From Pseudomonadota bacterium (GTDB taxonomy: Bacteria > Pseudomonadota > Alphaproteobacteria > Sphingomonadales > Sphingomonadaceae), in assembly GCA_023400405.1 (NCBI GenBank), contig JAEXFD010000013.1, positions 310,001-374,000 of the forward strand: DNA of 64,000 nt. Direction: 5' to 3'. A model generated the notes under the pieces. That model saw only the letters and a list, made by a program, of their open reading frames with translations. It ran no database searches and had not been told where the DNA came from. Position numbers and translations under genes: made by a program. Shown piece by piece: positions 53,128-61,465 of this stretch (within the stretch, counting starts at the first letter, position 1; the number at the start of each line of letters is the position of its first letter).

Positions 53128-53802
53128 TCACCGCCCATACCAATGCAGCCCCGCACCATGGCGCTTGAGCCAGGCACGCGCCCGCGCCGGATCGCCTTCG
53201 TAAAGCTCCGCCACCACCCGGTGGAACGCCGACGAATGGTTCATATGGATGCGGTGCGCCACTTCATGCGCCACCGTCGCGCGGCGGACGTACGCCGGCG
53301 CGAGGATCAGCCGCCAGCTATAGCGGATCGCCCCCGAACTCGCGCAGCTTCCCCAGCGCCCGCGCGGATCGCCGATCGAGACGCGCGTGACGTGCACGCC
53401 GGCGCGATCGGCATATTCGGCGGTCTCCTCGCTCAGCAAGTCGAGCGCGGCGGCGCGCAGCCAGCGCTCGATTCGCCGTTCGAGCCCCTCGCGCGGGCCG
53501 CCGCACAACAATCGACCGCCATCGAGCTTCGAGGTCCGCCCCGCGCCCGGTGCCGGCCAGACGATTTCCACCTCGGCATCGCCGAGCGGAAAGCGCGCGC
53601 CCGGCACGAACGGCCGCGGCTCGGGCATCTTCGCCTGTTGCGCCGCGATCCAGACCTGCTGGCTGCGCGCCCAGTCCATCGCCTTCTTGACCGAGGCGCG
53701 CGGCGGAATCGTCAGCCGAACCTGGCCGTTGCGGGGATCGATCGACAGCCGCATCCGCCGCGCGCGGGCGTGGCGGACGACTTCGATCGGCTCCGGCGTC
53801 AC
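53128..53802 (-). CDS. YgjP/SprT-like zinc metallopeptidase (M48 family)
   Basis: This 224-residue protein has TVAHEVAHRIHMNHSSAFHRVVAEL (HExxH plus a downstream His/Glu), preceded by RGRWGSCASSGAIRYSWRLILAP, the DUF45/YgjP signature. It starts at GTG (53800-53802) in a GTGA overlap with the YcgN-type gene. No signal peptide. Substrate unknown. Confidence 0.88.
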   Translation of the reverse strand: MTPEPIEVVRHARARRMRLSIDPRNGQVRLTIPPRASVKKAMDWARSQQVWIAAQQAKMPEPRPFVPGARFPLGDAEVEIVWPAPGAGRTSKLDGGRLLCGGPREGLERRIERWLRAAALDLLSEETAEYADRAGVHVTRVSIGDPRGRWGSCASSGAIRYSWRLILAPAYVRRATVAHEVAHRIHMNHSSAFHRVVAELYEGDPARARAWLKRHGAGLHWYGR

Positions 53803-54233
53803 AATTCGCGGTCCACCAGATGGTGCTCGAAGTCGCCGGCGTCGTCCTCGCTGATCGTCCAGCCGCGTGTCGACTGGCCGGCGGCATGGACCGATTCGGG
53901 ATCGCCGCTCACCAGATAATGCCAGTCGGGCAGCGGCTTGCCCTCGGCACGCAGCCGATAGGCGCAGGTCGAGGGCAGCCACTCGATGCCCGCGACGTTC
54001 GCCGCATTGAGCCGCACGCATTCGGAAACATAGGCATGGCGGTGGCGATAATCGGAGCAGCGCCCCATCCGCCGATCGAGCAGGCGGCAGGCGACGTTGG
54101 TGGCCAGCAGCTCGCCGGTCTCCTCGTCCTCCAGCTTGTGGACGCAGCATTTGCCGCAGCCATCGCACAGCGCCTCCCATTGGGCGCGGTCGAGCTTCTC
54201 CAGCGGCAGGTCTTCCCAGAATTTACCGGTCAT
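53799..54233 (-). CDS. YcgN family cysteine cluster protein
   Basis: This 144-residue UPF0260 protein has MTGKFWEDLPLEKLDRAQWEALCDGCGKCCVHKLEDEETGELLATNVACRLLD, then CSDYRHRHAYVSECVRL and LPSTCAYRLRAEGKPLPDWHYLVSGD. The cysteines probably bind an iron-sulfur cluster or zinc. Function unknown. It overlaps its neighbours by four bases on each side. Confidence 0.9.
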   Translation of the reverse strand: MTGKFWEDLPLEKLDRAQWEALCDGCGKCCVHKLEDEETGELLATNVACRLLDRRMGRCSDYRHRHAYVSECVRLNAANVAGIEWLPSTCAYRLRAEGKPLPDWHYLVSGDPESVHAAGQSTRGWTISEDDAGDFEHHLVDREL

Positions 54234-54817
54234 CGCACCCAATGTTCGAGCTGTGCCTGAATCGCGGGCACATCCTTCTCGAGCGGCAACGAGGTGATCG
54301 GCTTGCCGTCCGGACCCATCAAATAGGCAATCTGGGTGTGGCCTACCAGATACCCCCCGCCCGGCGCCGGCGGCTGCTTCTGCGCGAACACCGCATATTG
54401 CTTCTCGACCGCCGCGATCGCCGCCGGGCTGCCGGTGAGGCCGACAGCACGCGAATAGAAATTGCCGAGGAACTGGCCGAGCGCCGCGGGCGTATCGCGC
54501 TCGGGATCGACGGTGATGAAGATCGGCACGATCTTGGCGGACGTCGCCGGAGCCGACTTGTCGAGTGCCTTCATCGCCTGTCCGATCTTGAGCATGTCGG
54601 TCGGGCAGACGTCGGGGCAATAGGTGTAGCCGAAATACACGATGCGATACTTGCCGGCGAAATCGGTGTCGCGCACCGTCTTGCCGTGTTGGTCGGTCAA
54701 AGTGAACGGGCCGCCGATCTTGGCGCCTTCGAGCGGGGGAGCTTCGGCCGGTCCGCCGCCGCACGCGGCCAGGGCGAGCAGCAACGGCAGCGCAACGGCT
54801 GGCAATATCCTATTCAT
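54230..54817 (-). CDS. SCO1/SenC family lipoprotein
   Basis: This 195-residue thioredoxin-fold protein carries copper to cytochrome oxidase CuA or acts in redox control. It has a lipobox (LALAACGG, Cys19), the copper ligands YCPDVCPTD and the distal His in VGHTQIAYLM. The ATG at 54817 gives the proper leader; one at 54832 is an alternative. First gene of a tight trio with YcgN and the metallopeptidase. Confidence 0.92.
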   Translation of the reverse strand: MNRILPAVALPLLLALAACGGGPAEAPPLEGAKIGGPFTLTDQHGKTVRDTDFAGKYRIVYFGYTYCPDVCPTDMLKIGQAMKALDKSAPATSAKIVPIFITVDPERDTPAALGQFLGNFYSRAVGLTGSPAAIAAVEKQYAVFAQKQPPAPGGGYLVGHTQIAYLMGPDGKPITSLPLEKDVPAIQAQLEHWVR

Positions 54818-54890
54818 GGCGCTGCCAGCCATGATCTGATAGGCGATGCCGCGCAAGCCGTCGCATGCCAGCAAAGGGTTTGGGCAAGTC

Positions 54891-55508
54891 ATGAAAGTTC
54901 GCGTTTCGCTCGCCGCCGCCGCGGTCCTCCTCCTCGCAACACTTCCCGCCGCCGCGCAGACCACCGGTCAGCCGCGCGAGAGCTATTCCTTCCTCGAAGC
55001 CGTGCGCAAGCAGGATGGCGCCGGGGTCAACAAGGTGCTGCAGGACAAGACGTCCTACCTGCTCAACGCCAAGGATCCCTATACCGGCGAGGGGGCGCTC
55101 CACATCATCGCCAAGGATCGCAACCAATCCTATCTCGGCGTCTTCCTCGCCCAGCCGGGAATCGACGTGAACCTCCAGGACAAGCAGGGCAACACCCCGC
55201 TGATGGCGGCGGTTCAGTCGGGCTGGGACGATGGCGTCACCGCGCTGCTGCGCAAGAAGGCGAACGTCAACCTGCCCAATACGGCCGGCGAGACGCCGCT
55301 GATCCGTGCGGTGCTGCTCCACAATTACGACATGGCGCGCGCGCTGCTCGATGCCGGCGCCAATCCCGACAAGGCGGATTACAGCGGCGGCCTCACCGCG
55401 CGCGAATATGCCGCGCGCGAGACTCGCTATCCGCAGATCGCCAAGCTGCTTGCCGACGCGCCGAAGAACGGCAAGTCCGCGGTGCAGGCGGCGGGGCCGA
55501 GGCTTTAG
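54891..55508 (+). CDS. Exported ankyrin repeat protein
   Basis: This 205-residue protein has a signal peptide (MKVRVSLAAAAVLLLATLPAAAQ) and about four ankyrin repeats: YTGEGALHIIAKDRNQSYLGVFLAQPGIDVN, LQDKQGNTPLMAAVQSGWDDGVTALLRKKANVN and LPNTAGETPLIRAVLLHNYDMARALLDAGANPD. Ankyrin repeats mediate protein contact; partner unknown. It is divergent from SCO across 73 bases. Confidence 0.85.
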   Translation: MKVRVSLAAAAVLLLATLPAAAQTTGQPRESYSFLEAVRKQDGAGVNKVLQDKTSYLLNAKDPYTGEGALHIIAKDRNQSYLGVFLAQPGIDVNLQDKQGNTPLMAAVQSGWDDGVTALLRKKANVNLPNTAGETPLIRAVLLHNYDMARALLDAGANPDKADYSGGLTAREYAARETRYPQIAKLLADAPKNGKSAVQAAGPRL

Positions 55509-55511
55509 GCG

Positions 55512-55994
55512 TTAGAACACCGCTTCCGCGTCGGGATCGATCAGGTTGATCACCCGGCGCGCGGCGCGGCGGGCGAAGGCGAGCGTGCATTTCTTGCGAG
55601 TCGGCGCGGCGAGCGGCAGCGTCGCGGCTTCGCGAGCGACTGCGGCATCATAGCGATCGGCAACGATCAGCCCGGCGCGCGACGGCAGGAACGCTTCCTG
55701 CTCGAACGGTCGCAAGTCGAATCCCGCCGGCACCGCCCAGAAGAAGCGATCGCAATGGGCGAGATAGGCGGTCCATTTGGCGTCGCCGAGCAGATCGGCG
55801 CGCGACACCTTGATCTCGACGATGACGATCTGGCCGCGCGAATCGAGCGCCATCAGGTCGGCGCGCCGGCCGCCCTCGAGCGGCACTTCGGCGAGCGCCA
55901 CGCAATCGTGGCGCAGCAGCATCCGCGTCACGCCGCGCGCGACATCGGCGGCGACGAGCGGGGCTTCGGAAAGCGAGACAGCCGGGGAAGTCAT
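55512..55994 (-). CDS. mmcB: MmcB family DNA repair protein
   Basis: This 160-residue protein fits PF06319: VARGVTRMLLRHDCVALAEVPLEGGRRADLMALDSRGQIVIVEIKVSRADLLGDAKWTAYLAHCDRFFWAVPAGF. The D-x(n)-E-x-K (VEIKVS) arrangement is that of PD-(D/E)XK nucleases. MmcB is linked to mitomycin C damage repair in Caulobacter, where it is SOS-controlled. I see no clear LexA box here. It starts the minus-strand block near the origin. Confidence 0.87.
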   Translation of the reverse strand: MTSPAVSLSEAPLVAADVARGVTRMLLRHDCVALAEVPLEGGRRADLMALDSRGQIVIVEIKVSRADLLGDAKWTAYLAHCDRFFWAVPAGFDLRPFEQEAFLPSRAGLIVADRYDAAVAREAATLPLAAPTRKKCTLAFARRAARRVINLIDPDAEAVF

Positions 55995-56046
55995 CCCCGG
56001 CCGTCTAGAACATTCGGTGAACGCAGGAAAGCCCGCGCTTGGCCGA

Positions 56047-56685
56047 TCAGCGATAGAAGACGTGGTTGCCGACCTGGCCGACCCGCGGGCGGTTCCAGCT
56101 CGCCTTGGAATAGCGCGCATGGAAATAGAGCGCGTTGGGCACCGGCGAATCCCACAGGTCCTTCTGCGCGACCTGGGCGACCGCGAGCGCCTTCTTCCAC
56201 TGGCCGTTGGCCGGCGGGGTCGGCAGCTGCCCGCCATGGACGAAGGCGAATTGGCCGCGCTGCGTCACGACCGAGCAGACCTTGCTCGGGAAACGGCCCG
56301 ACGTGGTCCGGTTGAGGATCACTTCGGCAACCGCGAGCTGGCCGGCGAGCGGCTCGCTCTTGGCTTCGTAATAGATCGCAGTGGCGAGGCACTTCAGCTC
56401 GTCGCTGCTCGCATCGGGCGCGTCCTGCGCGGCCACGACGGCGGAGAGCGAGTTGAATTCGGCGTCATCCGAATCCGCAGCTGGGATCGGCTGGACGATT
56501 TCGGTCGGCGGGGGGGCGGGCACAGTGGCCTGCGGAGTCGGAACAACATGCTGTTCCTGGGTGTTCTGCACCTGGACCGGCAAGGACTGCGGGTCGGGCG
56601 ACACCTGGAGCGTGGCGGCATTCGCAAGGGCGCCAGCGCAAAAAGTCACCGCCGTGAAGGTCACGGCGCGCGGAAGAAACTTCAT
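56047..56685 (-). CDS. Exported cell wall hydrolase (Hydrolase_2/SleB-like)
   Basis: This 212-residue protein has a signal peptide (about 1-23), a Pro/Gln-rich linker, and a C-terminal hydrolase domain: LKCLATAIYYEAKSEPLAGQLAVAEVILNRTTSGRFPSKVCSVVTQRGQFAFVHGG with the catalytic Glu in YYEAKSEP. It is a lytic-transglycosylase-type wall enzyme of the SleB family. The 155 bases before it hold a GC-rich imperfect stem and no gene. Confidence 0.9.
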   Translation of the reverse strand: MKFLPRAVTFTAVTFCAGALANAATLQVSPDPQSLPVQVQNTQEQHVVPTPQATVPAPPPTEIVQPIPAADSDDAEFNSLSAVVAAQDAPDASSDELKCLATAIYYEAKSEPLAGQLAVAEVILNRTTSGRFPSKVCSVVTQRGQFAFVHGGQLPTPPANGQWKKALAVAQVAQKDLWDSPVPNALYFHARYSKASWNRPRVGQVGNHVFYR

Positions 56686-56840
56686 TTGGCTTCGTTGCTA
56701 TGCGGTTGGTGCGCGGCCGGCCCCTGTTTGCTCTCTGGGCCGCCGGGCTTCCCCCCGACTGCGTAACCGACCGACTTCACACCCCGGGCAGCACAACGCG
56801 ATTGAATGTTGCTGGCCTTTTGCCGCCCGCGCGCGCGCTG

Positions 56841-57191
56841 TCAATTCGCCAACATCGTTTCAGCGGCGAACCGTTCGCCATCCGCGATGTGCGGCGGCAG
56901 ATCGAGTTCGACCACCCACAGGTCGGCATCTCCCCGGCGACGGCGTTGCCAATAGGCCGTCACGTCGGTGTCGCCCGCCAGTTCCACGGGCCCGGCCGGG
57001 ATGAGGGCAGGTAATCCATCCGGGCCCAGCCCGCGCTCGCGGAGCCGTGGATTCTGCCCCTTTTCGAGCAGGATCAACAGGATGGCGCCAGCTGTCGCGT
57101 CGCCCTTGGCGAGCACCATCGCCGATCCGCCGATCGCTTCGGCGCGGCGGATCAGGGCGCTCACCAGCAGGCCGCTGGCCAGCCGCGCCAT
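56841..57191 (-). CDS. DUF1491 family protein
   Basis: This 116-residue protein fits DUF1491: LASGLLVSALIRRAEAIGGSAMVLAKGDATAGAILLILLEKG and VTAYWQRRRRGDADLWVVELDLPPHIADGERFAAETML. Conserved in alphaproteobacteria; no known role. Its ATG overlaps the stop of the thioesterase gene by one base, so they are coupled. Confidence 0.88.
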   Translation of the reverse strand: MARLASGLLVSALIRRAEAIGGSAMVLAKGDATAGAILLILLEKGQNPRLRERGLGPDGLPALIPAGPVELAGDTDVTAYWQRRRRGDADLWVVELDLPPHIADGERFAAETMLAN

Positions 57192-57652
57192 CAGCCGAGC
57201 CGATAGCCGGGCAGGGTGGCGAGCGGGATTCGCGAACGCATGAAGGTCCCGGTGCCCCGCGCGGCTTCTTCGCCGCTCGCATCGATCAGCCGCGCCTCGC
57301 CGACGAATACGCGGCGCTGGCCACTCACCCAGCGCCCCTCGGCAATCACCGGCCCGGGGCCGAGCGGTTTGGTGAGCAGCAGGTTGAACTGGGTGGTGAG
57401 CACGAACCGGTCGGTCACCAGGCTGTTCACCGCATAGAAGGCGGCATCGTCGAGCATCTTGAAATAGCTCGTGCCATGCGCCGCGCCCGCCGCGTGGAAA
57501 TAGCGTTCGTCGATGGTGAAGCGGATGCGCGCCTCGCCCGCCGCGGGAATCTCCAGCGTGGAGTCGAACAGGCGATTGATCGGCGCGGCCGCATAGAGCG
57601 ATTCGAGCGCGCGGTAATGCGCCTCGGCGCCGCTCGGCTCAGGCGGCGTCAC
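57191..57652 (-). CDS. PaaI family hotdog thioesterase
   Basis: This 153-residue hotdog-fold protein starts with GTG inside the end of ptsN (14-base overlap). HAAGAAHGTSYFKMLDDAAFYAVNSL is the typical region with the Asp/His active-site area, followed by LTTQFNLLLTKPLGPGPVIAEGRWV. It likely hydrolyses acyl- or aryl-CoA thioesters; the substrate is unknown. Confidence 0.87.
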   Translation of the reverse strand: MTPPEPSGAEAHYRALESLYAAAPINRLFDSTLEIPAAGEARIRFTIDERYFHAAGAAHGTSYFKMLDDAAFYAVNSLVTDRFVLTTQFNLLLTKPLGPGPVIAEGRWVSGQRRVFVGEARLIDASGEEAARGTGTFMRSRIPLATLPGYRLG

Positions 57653-58106
57653 GCGCCTCGTCGCCGGTCAGCAGCACATAGAGCGCATCGGGCGAACCGG
57701 CGCCGCGCAGCTTGTCGGCAAAGCTGCGGTCGCGCAGCTTGCGCGATACGGCGGCGAGCGCCTTCAGATGCTCGGCGCCAGCATCGCTGGGCGAGAGGAG
57801 CATGAAGACGAGATCGACCGGCAGTTCATCGACCGCGCCGAAATCGACCGGCTTGTCGAGCCGCGCGAAGACGCCGCACACGCGCCGGATCGACTCGAGC
57901 TTGCCGTGCGGAATCGCGATTCCGCCACCAAAGCCGGTCGACCCCAGCTTCTCGCGCGCAGCAAGTTTCGCCGCGACGTCCTGCGCATCCAAGCCATAGG
58001 CCTGATGGGCGGCGGCGCCGAGCGCGGCGAACAGGGCCTTCTTGTTGCTCGCGCTCACGCCGGAGAGCACAGCCTCCGGCGCAAGCAAGTCACTTACATT
58101 CGTCAT
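57639..58106 (-). CDS. ptsN: PTS IIA-like nitrogen regulatory protein
   Basis: This 155-residue EIIA-Ntr protein has the phosphorylated His in GGGIAIPHGKLESIRRVCGVFARLDKPVDF and LVFMLLSPSDAGAEHLKALAAVSRKLRD. It takes phosphate through the PTS-Ntr chain and acts on targets such as potassium transport and stringent response. It lies 40 bases after hpf, the classical hpf-ptsN pair, but no rpoN is near. Confidence 0.94.
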   Translation of the reverse strand: MTNVSDLLAPEAVLSGVSASNKKALFAALGAAAHQAYGLDAQDVAAKLAAREKLGSTGFGGGIAIPHGKLESIRRVCGVFARLDKPVDFGAVDELPVDLVFMLLSPSDAGAEHLKALAAVSRKLRDRSFADKLRGAGSPDALYVLLTGDEARDAA

Positions 58107-58146
58107 TTGCGGTCCAGTTGTGGTCGCCCCCGCGCCCTTTGGATGG

Positions 58147-58731
58147 TCAGGCCGCGCGATTGGGCTCAACCCAGCCGATCGTCCCGTCGCCGCGCCGATA
58201 GACCATATTATGGGCTCCCGTCGCGCTGTTTCGGAAGAGCAGCGCATTGGTGTTGCGCAGATCGAGCATCATCACGGCGTCCGACACGCTGGCATCGGGC
58301 ACATCGACTCGCGTCTCGGCGATGATCAGCGGCGCCTCGGCGGGCTCTTCCTCCTCGGCCGGCTCCTGGAACAGCGTGTAGCCGGCATTGTCATAGGCGC
58401 CATTCTCGGCCAGCGCATTGACCGCGCCGGCCTGGCGATCCTTGAGTCGGCGCGTGTAGCGGCGCAGCTGCTTGTCGATACGATCGGCCGCGCCGTCGAA
58501 CGCACCATGCGCTTCCATGCCGGTGTTCGCCGCCTTGAGCACCAGCCCCTGCATCACGTGCATGACGATGTCGCACGTGAAGCCATTGTCGTGCGGCCCC
58601 TTGCCGAAGGTCGCCTGGGACGAGATCGCGCGCGAGAAATATTTGTCGGCGATTCCCTGCAGCCGCTCGGTGACCTGCGCCTTCAGCGCCTCACCGGTTT
58701 CGACCTGATGCCCAGAAACCCGGATGTCCAT
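58147..58731 (-). CDS. hpf: Ribosome hibernation promoting factor, long form
   Basis: This 194-residue protein has an S30AE domain (MDIRVSGHQVETGEALKAQVTERLQGIADKYF; HGAFDGAADRIDKQLRRYTRRLKDRQ), an acidic linker (about 120-135) and the C-terminal dimer domain of long HPF (ALLFRNSATGAHNMVYRRGDGTIGWVEP). It forms inactive 100S ribosomes in resting cells. Confidence 0.94.
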   Translation of the reverse strand: MDIRVSGHQVETGEALKAQVTERLQGIADKYFSRAISSQATFGKGPHDNGFTCDIVMHVMQGLVLKAANTGMEAHGAFDGAADRIDKQLRRYTRRLKDRQAGAVNALAENGAYDNAGYTLFQEPAEEEEPAEAPLIIAETRVDVPDASVSDAVMMLDLRNTNALLFRNSATGAHNMVYRRGDGTIGWVEPNRAA

Positions 58732-58769
58732 TTATACCTCCGCCATTACGAGGACCGCTCCTGAAGGGA

Positions 58770-59462
58770 TCAGGCCGACGCGGCCAGGCCCCAAAGCGGT
58801 TCCTCCATCTTAGAGAGAAAGGCTGCGTGCCGTTCGAGTTCCGCAGCCGAGGGCGCAAAATGCCGCGCCGGGCGCACATGCACCCGCGTCGGCGCCTCGG
58901 CCGGCGTCTCGCGCACTGCCGGCGTGTCGACCGCGAGGCCGAGCGTGATCTGCCGCCCGCCGGTGAGCTCGACATAGACCTGCGCGAGCAGCTGCGCGTC
59001 GAGCAGCGCGCCGTGCAACGTGCGCTGCGAAAGATCGATGCCATAGCGGACGCACAGCGCATCCAGCGTATGCTTGGCGCCTGGGTGCCGCACCCGCGCG
59101 AGCGCCAGCGTATCGACCATCCGCCCATGATCGACCAGCGGCCGGCCGCACTGGCCGAGCTCGCCGTTCAAAAAGGCGAAGTCGAACCCGGCATTGTGCG
59201 CGATCATCGGGCTCTCCCCGATGAATTCGAGCAGATCCTCGACCACGTCGTGGAAGCACGGCTTGTCGGAGAGGAACATGTCCGACAGGCCATGGACGTT
59301 GAACGCCTCGATCGGCATCGGCCGCTGTGGATTGACATAGGCGTGGAAGCTGCGCCCGGTCATCACTCGGTTGACGAGCTCCACACAGCCGATCTCGACC
59401 AGCCGGTCGCCGCCCGGGAAGCTCAGTCCCGTCGTTTCGGTGTCGAACACGATTTCGCGCAT
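58770..59462 (-). CDS. dnaQ: DNA polymerase III epsilon subunit
   Basis: This 230-residue proofreading 3'-5' exonuclease has Exo I FDTETTG (Asp7, Glu9), Exo II HNAGFDFAFLNGEL and Exo III HGALLDAQLLAQVYVEL (DEDDh type). It sits in the dnaQ-coaE-aroE-maf-ppsR block that flanks the replication origin in Caulobacter. Confidence 0.95.
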   Translation of the reverse strand: MREIVFDTETTGLSFPGGDRLVEIGCVELVNRVMTGRSFHAYVNPQRPMPIEAFNVHGLSDMFLSDKPCFHDVVEDLLEFIGESPMIAHNAGFDFAFLNGELGQCGRPLVDHGRMVDTLALARVRHPGAKHTLDALCVRYGIDLSQRTLHGALLDAQLLAQVYVELTGGRQITLGLAVDTPAVRETPAEAPTRVHVRPARHFAPSAAELERHAAFLSKMEEPLWGLAASA

Positions 59463-59469
59463 GGCCCGC

Positions 59470-60063
59470 TTATCCTCCCGTCGCGGGCGCGAGGCAAGCG
59501 ATCACCTCGTGCACCGCGGCGCGGGTTTCGGCCAGGCTGCCGCCGGTGGGGATCACGAAATCGGCGCGCGCACGCTTCTCGGCATCGGGCAACTGCCGAG
59601 CGAGGATCGCCTCGAATCGCGCCGGGGTCATCCCCGGCCGCGCGAGCACGCGTGCGCGCTGGATGTCGTTGGGCGCGGATACGACGGCGATCTTGTCCAT
59701 GGCCTCATGCCCTCCCGCTTCGAACAGCAACGGGATATCGAGCACGACCAGCGCCGCGCCTTGATTTCGCGCAAGGAACGCCCGCCGCGCCTCGGCCACC
59801 GCGGGATGGACGATCGCCTCGAGCCGGGCAAAGGCCGAAGGATCGGCCAGCACCGCCTCCCGCAGCAGAGTGCGATCCACGCCCAGTTCGCTCGTCGTGT
59901 CGGGAAATTCGGCCTCGATCTCGGCGACCAGCGCGCCGCCGGGTCCCTGCAGGTGATGCACCGTCGCGTCGGCATCGAACACCGGCACGCCCTGTTCGGC
60001 GAACATCGCCGCCACCGTCGATTTGCCCATGCCGATCGACCCGGTGAGGCCCAGCACGATCAT
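59470..60063 (-). CDS. coaE: Dephospho-CoA kinase
   Basis: This 197-residue P-loop kinase does the last step of coenzyme A synthesis. It has GLTGSIGMGKSTVAAMFAEQGVPVFDADATVHHL (Walker A) and VHPAVAEARRAFL, LVVLDIPLLFEAGG. It overlaps aroE by four bases (ATGA) and precedes dnaQ by seven bases. Confidence 0.95.
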   Translation of the reverse strand: MIVLGLTGSIGMGKSTVAAMFAEQGVPVFDADATVHHLQGPGGALVAEIEAEFPDTTSELGVDRTLLREAVLADPSAFARLEAIVHPAVAEARRAFLARNQGAALVVLDIPLLFEAGGHEAMDKIAVVSAPNDIQRARVLARPGMTPARFEAILARQLPDAEKRARADFVIPTGGSLAETRAAVHEVIACLAPATGG

Positions 60064-60872
60064 GCCGTCAGCAAGGCCCGCAATTCCTCGTCGCGATTCC
60101 GCGGCGGCTCGGCCCCGAAGAACAGCTCGAAGGCGAGCGCGGCCTGGCCGACCAGCATCTCTAGCCCATCGACGGTGTCGAGCCCGCGATCATGTGCCTG
60201 GGCGAGCAGCTCGGTTTCGAGCGGGGCATAGACCGCGTCATAGACGACGGCCGCCTCGGGCAGCGGCGAGAGATCGAGGTCGAGTGGCGGCTGACCGGTC
60301 ATCCCCAACGCGCTGGCATTGACCAGCAGCGTGGCAGGCGGGAGCTTGGTGCCGAGCGGGACCGCATCGCCCTTGATCCCGAAGCTCGACAGCAGTGCCG
60401 CAGCCTTGAGGACGTTGCGATTCTGGATCGTCACGCGCCCGATGCCCACGCGCGCCAGCGCGAACAGCACCGCCCGCGCCGCACCGCCCGCGCCGATCAC
60501 CACCGCATGCGCGCCTTCCAGCTCCAACCCGGCGATCGGCGCATAGAAGCCTCCGGCATCGGTGTTGGTACCAATCAGCGCGCCGTCCTCGCCGCGCACC
60601 ACCGTGTTGATCGCGCCGATGCTCTCACGCACGCCGCCCGGATCGCCGACCCAGTCGAGCGCCGCCTGTTTGTGCGGGATGGTGATGTTGCAGCCGCGCC
60701 AATCCGGATCGGCTTTCCGCGCCTCGAAATAGGCGCCGAGCTCGTCGGGCGTGATGCGCGTCTTGCGATATTCCACCTCGATGCCAAGCGCATCGAGCCA
60801 GAAGCCGTGAATCACCGGCGATTTGGAGTGCGCGATAGGATCGCCGATCACGTCAGCATAGGGTCGAGTCAT
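60060..60872 (-). CDS. aroE: Shikimate dehydrogenase
   Basis: This 270-residue NADPH enzyme reduces dehydroshikimate in the aromatic pathway. Signatures: YADVIGDPIAHSKSPVIHGFWLDALG, CNITIPHKQAALDWV (with the catalytic Lys), INTVVRGEDGALIGTNTDAGGF and VVIGAGGAARAVLFAL. The ATG overlaps the maf stop by three bases. Confidence 0.96.
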   Translation of the reverse strand: MTRPYADVIGDPIAHSKSPVIHGFWLDALGIEVEYRKTRITPDELGAYFEARKADPDWRGCNITIPHKQAALDWVGDPGGVRESIGAINTVVRGEDGALIGTNTDAGGFYAPIAGLELEGAHAVVIGAGGAARAVLFALARVGIGRVTIQNRNVLKAAALLSSFGIKGDAVPLGTKLPPATLLVNASALGMTGQPPLDLDLSPLPEAAVVYDAVYAPLETELLAQAHDRGLDTVDGLEMLVGQAALAFELFFGAEPPRNRDEELRALLTA

Positions 60873-61465
60873 GACGTCAGCATCCCGCGGGTGCGCAGAT
60901 AGTCGAGGATCGGCAGCAGCGGCATGCCGAGGATTGTGAACTGACTGCCCTCGGTGCGGCTGAACAGCTGGACGCCCGGCCCCTCGATCCGGAAGCAGCC
61001 GACGCAGCCCGCGATCGCCGGCCATTCGAGGTCGAGATATTCCGTGATGAACCGCTCGGACAGCGGCCGCACGTGCAGCCGCGCCCGATCGACATGCCGC
61101 CACACTGGCCGACCGCCCTCGGCGATCACCGCCGCGCTGTAGATGTCGTGCGACCGTCCCGACATGCGGCGCAGGTGATCGCCCGCTTGTTCGCGGCTCT
61201 CGGGCTTGTCGAGCAGGCTGCCATCGTCGAGCGCCACCAGCGAATCCCCACCGAGCACCAGCGCGCTCGGCACCAGCGACGAGACCTTGAGTGCCTTCAA
61301 TTCGGCCAGCGCATCGGCAAGGTCGCGCGGGGAGATCCCGCCGGCGCGAAGCGATTCCTTCGCCCCCGCCTCGTCGACCTGCGCCGCGACCGCTTCGTGC
61401 GCCACGCCGGCGGCATCGAGCATCGCCCGACGCGAGGCGCTTTGGGAAGCGAGGACGAGAGTCAC
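60869..61465 (-). CDS. maf: Maf-like nucleotide pyrophosphatase
   Basis: This 198-residue protein starts with GTG and has LVLASQSASRRAMLDAAGV, the ALVLGGDSLVALDDGSLLDKPES active-site region and DLEWPAIAGCVGCFRIEGPGVQLFSRTEGSQFTILGMPLLPILDYL. Maf proteins hydrolyse non-canonical or modified NTPs. It overlaps ppsR by four bases (GTGA). Confidence 0.94.
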   Translation of the reverse strand: MTLVLASQSASRRAMLDAAGVAHEAVAAQVDEAGAKESLRAGGISPRDLADALAELKALKVSSLVPSALVLGGDSLVALDDGSLLDKPESREQAGDHLRRMSGRSHDIYSAAVIAEGGRPVWRHVDRARLHVRPLSERFITEYLDLEWPAIAGCVGCFRIEGPGVQLFSRTEGSQFTILGMPLLPILDYLRTRGMLTS

